DNA of 64,000 bases, taken from positions 422,523 to 486,522 of the forward strand of contig DF236953.1 of assembly GCA_000708835.1 (NCBI GenBank), given 5' to 3'. The notes beneath the pieces were generated by a model. That model was not told where the DNA came from, made no database searches, and saw nothing but the letters and a program-made list of their open reading frames with translations. This DNA is from Klebsormidium nitens (taxonomy: Eukaryota; Streptophyta; Klebsormidiophyceae; Klebsormidiales; Klebsormidiaceae). The translations under genes and the position numbers were made by a program. Of this stretch, positions 47,773-64,000 are shown piece by piece; within the stretch, counting starts at the first letter, position 1; each line of letters begins with the position of its first letter.

Positions 47773-48858
47773 CTAATCCAGTTCACTCATGCCTCCTGCT
47801 GCCGGCTCTGCACCCACTCGCTCACCCGTCTGCTCCCCCGAGCGGGCCCGCCTCTCCTGCTTCTTGCGCCGGCGCTTCTCTCGCTTGGATGCTGCCCGCT
47901 GCTCCTCCGCTTCCCCTCTCACTGGCCCTGCTTCCTCCTGGCTGCCCCGCTCCGCACACCGCTGGGGCACTATCTCCACCTCCGCCACCCGCTTTGTCAG
48001 CTCCCGCCACCAAGCTGCCTTCGCCTCCTGCTCCTCCCTTTCCTTCTCTCGCCTCGCGTGCTCCACCCGCGCCGCCACCAGCGCCTCCGCCTCTCTCCAA
48101 ACTGCCACCCTTGCCTGCAGCGGCTGGAAGCGCTCACAAATGGCGCAGCTAACAGGGCACCCCAACTTGACCGCGGGGAGATGTTGTGATGGGTCCGGAA
48201 CCTGACCGATGCAGGCGGCTCCAGGCGCGTTACTCGCCACAAACGCCGCGTACACCTTCCCGCGCGGATACTCCTTGTGCTGCTGCTCGAACGCGCGCCA
48301 ATCCTGGATGAACTCCTGCGCCAAGCGAATTGACCTGGCTACCGCCGGATCAGCGTCCGCCTTGCGCTGCAACTCCCGCCTGAGCCGCTCCACCTCCTGC
48401 GCTTCACGCCTGCTGCCCTGCGGCGTGCTGGACTCTTGCGCAAACGCCGCGTCCTCCTGCCTGAGCTTGAGTCCCTCCCAGGCGGCTTTCCCGAGCTCCT
48501 CGGCCGCCTGCTGCTGGCGCGCCCACTCGGTGGTCCTGGTTACTTCTGCCCCCGCCGCCTCCGCCGCCTTCTTATCACAGATGACACAGCGCGTCCCACA
48601 CGCACTGCGCTGCACCGGCCAGTGGTCTTCCTCCCTTGCCTCAATTCCCAGCAGAGCCGCCCCTGACTGATTGTTAGCTACGTAGGCAGCCCAACCGCTA
48701 CTTTCTTCTGAATGTACCCCCACGATCTGCTCTGTCACAAGCAGCTGCCACCCCTGGATGAACTCATGCGCTTTCCAAAACTCACGCTCGCGCTCCTTTC
48801 CTCCTAACTCACACAGACGCCTCAAGAGCTCCTGGATGTCAGGCGCTCCTGGCGCCAT
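47773..48858 (-). CDS. Retrotransposon ORF1: duplicated H-C-C-C domain protein of unknown function
   Basis: The ORF has 361 codons, ATG at 48856-48858 and TAG at 47773-47775. I do not recognise the family. Two copies of a domain of about 65 residues are visible, at about 31-97 and 181-244. Both share EFIQ-x-W, then AAYVANN or AAFVASN, then GAA-x-x-G, and end in the same spacing: H79-x7-C87-x3-C91-x2-C94 and H226-x7-C234-x3-C238-x2-C241. The invariant H and three C look like a metal-binding site (inference). A charged, probably coiled-coil stretch (245-300) and a very basic tail (KREKRRRKKQERR, about 325-337) follow and could bind RNA or enter the nucleus. It sits between leader and gag and is in frame with gag. 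It could be an accessory protein or an N-terminal extension of Gag if the TAG is read through. Confidence 0.75.
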   Translation of the reverse strand: MAPGAPDIQELLRRLCELGGKEREREFWKAHEFIQGWQLLVTEQIVGVHSEESSGWAAYVANNQSGAALLGIEAREEDHWPVQRSACGTRCVICDKKAAEAAGAEVTRTTEWARQQQAAEELGKAAWEGLKLRQEDAAFAQESSTPQGSRREAQEVERLRRELQRKADADPAVARSIRLAQEFIQDWRAFEQQHKEYPRGKVYAAFVASNAPGAACIGQVPDPSQHLPAVKLGCPVSCAICERFQPLQARVAVWREAEALVAARVEHARREKEREEQEAKAAWWRELTKRVAEVEIVPQRCAERGSQEEAGPVRGEAEEQRAASKREKRRRKKQERRARSGEQTGERVGAEPAAGGMSELD

Positions 48859-49435
48859 GCTCCATGCGCAACAGCTGGTGAACCGCTAAACTGATGGTGA
48901 ACAGTCGCCTGCAGCGCATGGGAGACATGGCTCAGCCAACGCATTCCAGCACGCCTCCCACCCGAAACCACGCCAGGACCTGGCCCGCTGCTTGGCACGC
49001 TACCCTTCGCCCCGCACACACACTCAACTCTACGCCCCCCACCGCCCGCAGCTGTGGGCAGACCCCTGCACCACTCACCTCAGCCCTGAACCTTTGACCA
49101 CGAGCAGGCACTATGAGCGGATTCTCCTTCTACCAGGTCCACAAAACCCTGTCAATAACTACACCAGGTCTGCTCAGACCTCACCCTCGCTGACCCTAAG
49201 CAACTGAAGCTCTCAGTGCTTCGCAGCAGCCCTCAGTCAGGGCGTCAGACAATACAGTCAGCCCATGCCCCCAAGCAAGCACGCAGCCTTCACTCGGCTA
49301 ACTCAGCCGCACATTCAACCCAACTCACCACTGCACATAGGCAGCCTCGCCAGCTGTCCACCGCGGTCCACTCTGGTGCGCCCCCGCCTAGATCACTGGC
49401 GGGTCCACTCTTAACACGTTGTGATTCTCTCTATG
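48859..49435 (-). other. Retrotransposon 5' leader
   Basis: These 577 bases between the 5' LTR and ORF1 should hold the primer-binding site, packaging signal and 5' UTR. No long frame on the transcribed strand is convincing. The sequence is C-rich on the plus strand (G-rich in the transcript). No standard initiator-Met tRNA primer site (TGGTATCAGAGC) was seen next to the LTR. Confidence 0.6.
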
Positions 49436-49792
49436 TGAATGATTGCATCAATCATTAATCACCTAAACCACATGCACCATACACATAAGCGCAGTCTGCT
49501 TATGCGGAGACTCTCTGCTGGCCGTCATGCAGCATGACGAGGAGACAATGGTTGCTGATCAAAGTCGCCTTCAATATGCCTTAGACCGAACATAGAGAGA
49601 ATGAGCTACAATCAGCTCATTCTCTTACCTAAATGTTCTGTCCGGCCATCAACCTTCTGCTTAAGTGCTTTGTACGGTAATCATCATGCTCATCAATGCA
49701 TTACCGGACTCACTCTAGCTCTAGTTACGGCTGACCCTAACGTAATGACCGGGTTGCGAGATAACCCGGTCGCGACACAATCTGGCGTGACA
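49436..49792 (-). repeat. Right LTR core (5' LTR of the element)
   Basis: This 357-bp copy of the LTR lies upstream of ORF1 and should carry the promoter. In the transcription direction it is followed by CATAGAGAGAATCACAACG. I do not recognise a standard tRNA-complementary primer-binding site directly next to it; a TGGACCCGCC string lies about 25 bases further in. Confidence 0.9.
49596..49625. repeat. LTR hairpin, right copy
   Basis: This is the identical 12-bp stem and ACAATC loop as at 39585-39614, conserved in the 5' LTR. Confidence 0.85.
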
Positions 49793-49796
49793 CGCG
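49793..49796. repeat. Probable right target-site duplication (CGCG)
   Basis: CGCG follows the terminal GACA of the right LTR and matches 39330-39333. Confidence 0.55.
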
Positions 49797-50234
49797 GCCG
49801 CACTGGGATGTCGATCATGCGGCATGCATGTACATGAGCGGCTATTTGCACACGTGCATGTCGACATGCATGTTAGTGTGCAACCTTCAGTGACGCTGGT
49901 TCACTACCATATACAGCAACTTTGCATCAAGCATTGAGTTCTTCGAATCGCACCAACTTTTGACAATTATAAATATGTCCCAATTGGTGCCGATTCAGCT
50001 GAAGTGCATGCATCGTTCAAACATCTGAAGAGCCGGACTTGCATCCTTGGGCCGTGCCAGCTGCTCGTCACATTCTTGTTAGAAACTAGGTCAAGTACAC
50101 TCCTAAAAGAATCAACGGGCAGGCCTCAGCATTAAGAGATCAACCCTGCGCAACGTCCCACTCTCGAATTCCGGCGGGGGCTTGCGCTTTCCTGCAGGCC
50201 TCGACAAATGCTAGTCGTCTACATGCATTAGAGC
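49797..50234. other. Spacer between the retrotransposon and the CHD1 3' end
   Basis: These 438 bases hold the 3' flank of the CHD1-type gene. A CATGCATG-rich block at 49810-49885 includes a perfect 16-bp palindrome, TGCATGTCGACATGCA, at 49855-49870. No gene is visible. Confidence 0.6.

Positions 50235-64000
<13,766 letters not shown>

Larger units (their letters stand above)
39334..49792 (-). mobile_element. Complete Ty3/gypsy LTR retrotransposon carrying a DNA cytosine methyltransferase
   Basis: The element is about 10.46 kb and is transcribed on the minus strand. Reading that way: 5' LTR (49792-49436), leader (to 48859), ORF1 with a duplicated H-C-C-C domain (48858-47773), gag-protease (47763-44647), methyltransferase-RT-RNase H-integrase-PHD (44604-39916), a purine-rich tract (39883-39864) and the 3' LTR region. 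RT, RNase H, integrase order defines the Ty3/gypsy type. The ends read TGTC...GACA on the plus strand, and CGCG flanks both (39330-39333 and 49793-49796), fitting a 4-bp target duplication. ORFs are long and domain-complete, and the LTR cores differ at two bases by eye, so it is young and may be mobile. It lies between genes, close to the 3' end of the CHD1 gene. Confidence 0.93.

Overview
This window is eukaryotic nuclear DNA: genes split into many short exons with GT-AG introns, GC-rich coding sequence, and a plant-type gene set (starch synthase-like protein, plant-style CHD1 remodeler, plant BTB protein). The best inference is a streptophyte green alga of the Klebsormidium type. This rests on the starch synthase-like gene and on a Ty3/gypsy retrotransposon carrying a cytosine-5 DNA methyltransferase, a combination I recall being reported from Klebsormidium. 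I could not run a search to confirm it.

Layout: 1-7510 (minus) is SEC31, a COPII outer-coat gene whose 3' part runs off the left edge, with a 20-N gap at 83-102. A 730-bp divergent promoter region separates it from RRP5 (8239-25690, plus; about 23 exons, S1 repeats then HAT repeats; pre-rRNA processing). A convergent spacer follows, then a non-canonical starch synthase of the SS4/SS5 type (26755-36664, minus) whose glucosyltransferase motifs are degraded. A second divergent spacer leads to an intronless BTB/POZ gene (37186-38976, plus) cut by one in-frame TAA. A complete LTR retrotransposon of about 10.5 kb (39334-49792, minus) comes next. The rest (50235-64000, minus) is a CHD1-type chromatin remodeler whose 5' end lies beyond the right edge.

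The retrotransposon is the outstanding feature. In transcription order it has: an LTR; a 361-codon ORF with two copies of a putative H-C-C-C metal-binding domain; a 1038-codon gag-protease ORF with two zinc knuckles; and a long frame encoding a DNA methyltransferase, reverse transcriptase, RNase H, integrase and a C-terminal PHD finger. All three ORFs are in the same reading frame and are separated only by one TAG and one TGA. The third has no ATG before its methyltransferase domain. The two LTR cores are 357 bp each and differ at only two bases by my reading, so the insertion is young. Its termini look permuted, as if derived from an LTR-LTR junction.

A second pattern runs through the host genes. 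At five exon edges (two in RRP5, one in the starch synthase, two in CHD1) a piece of exon plus its splice site has been tandemly duplicated into the neighbouring intron and has decayed there.
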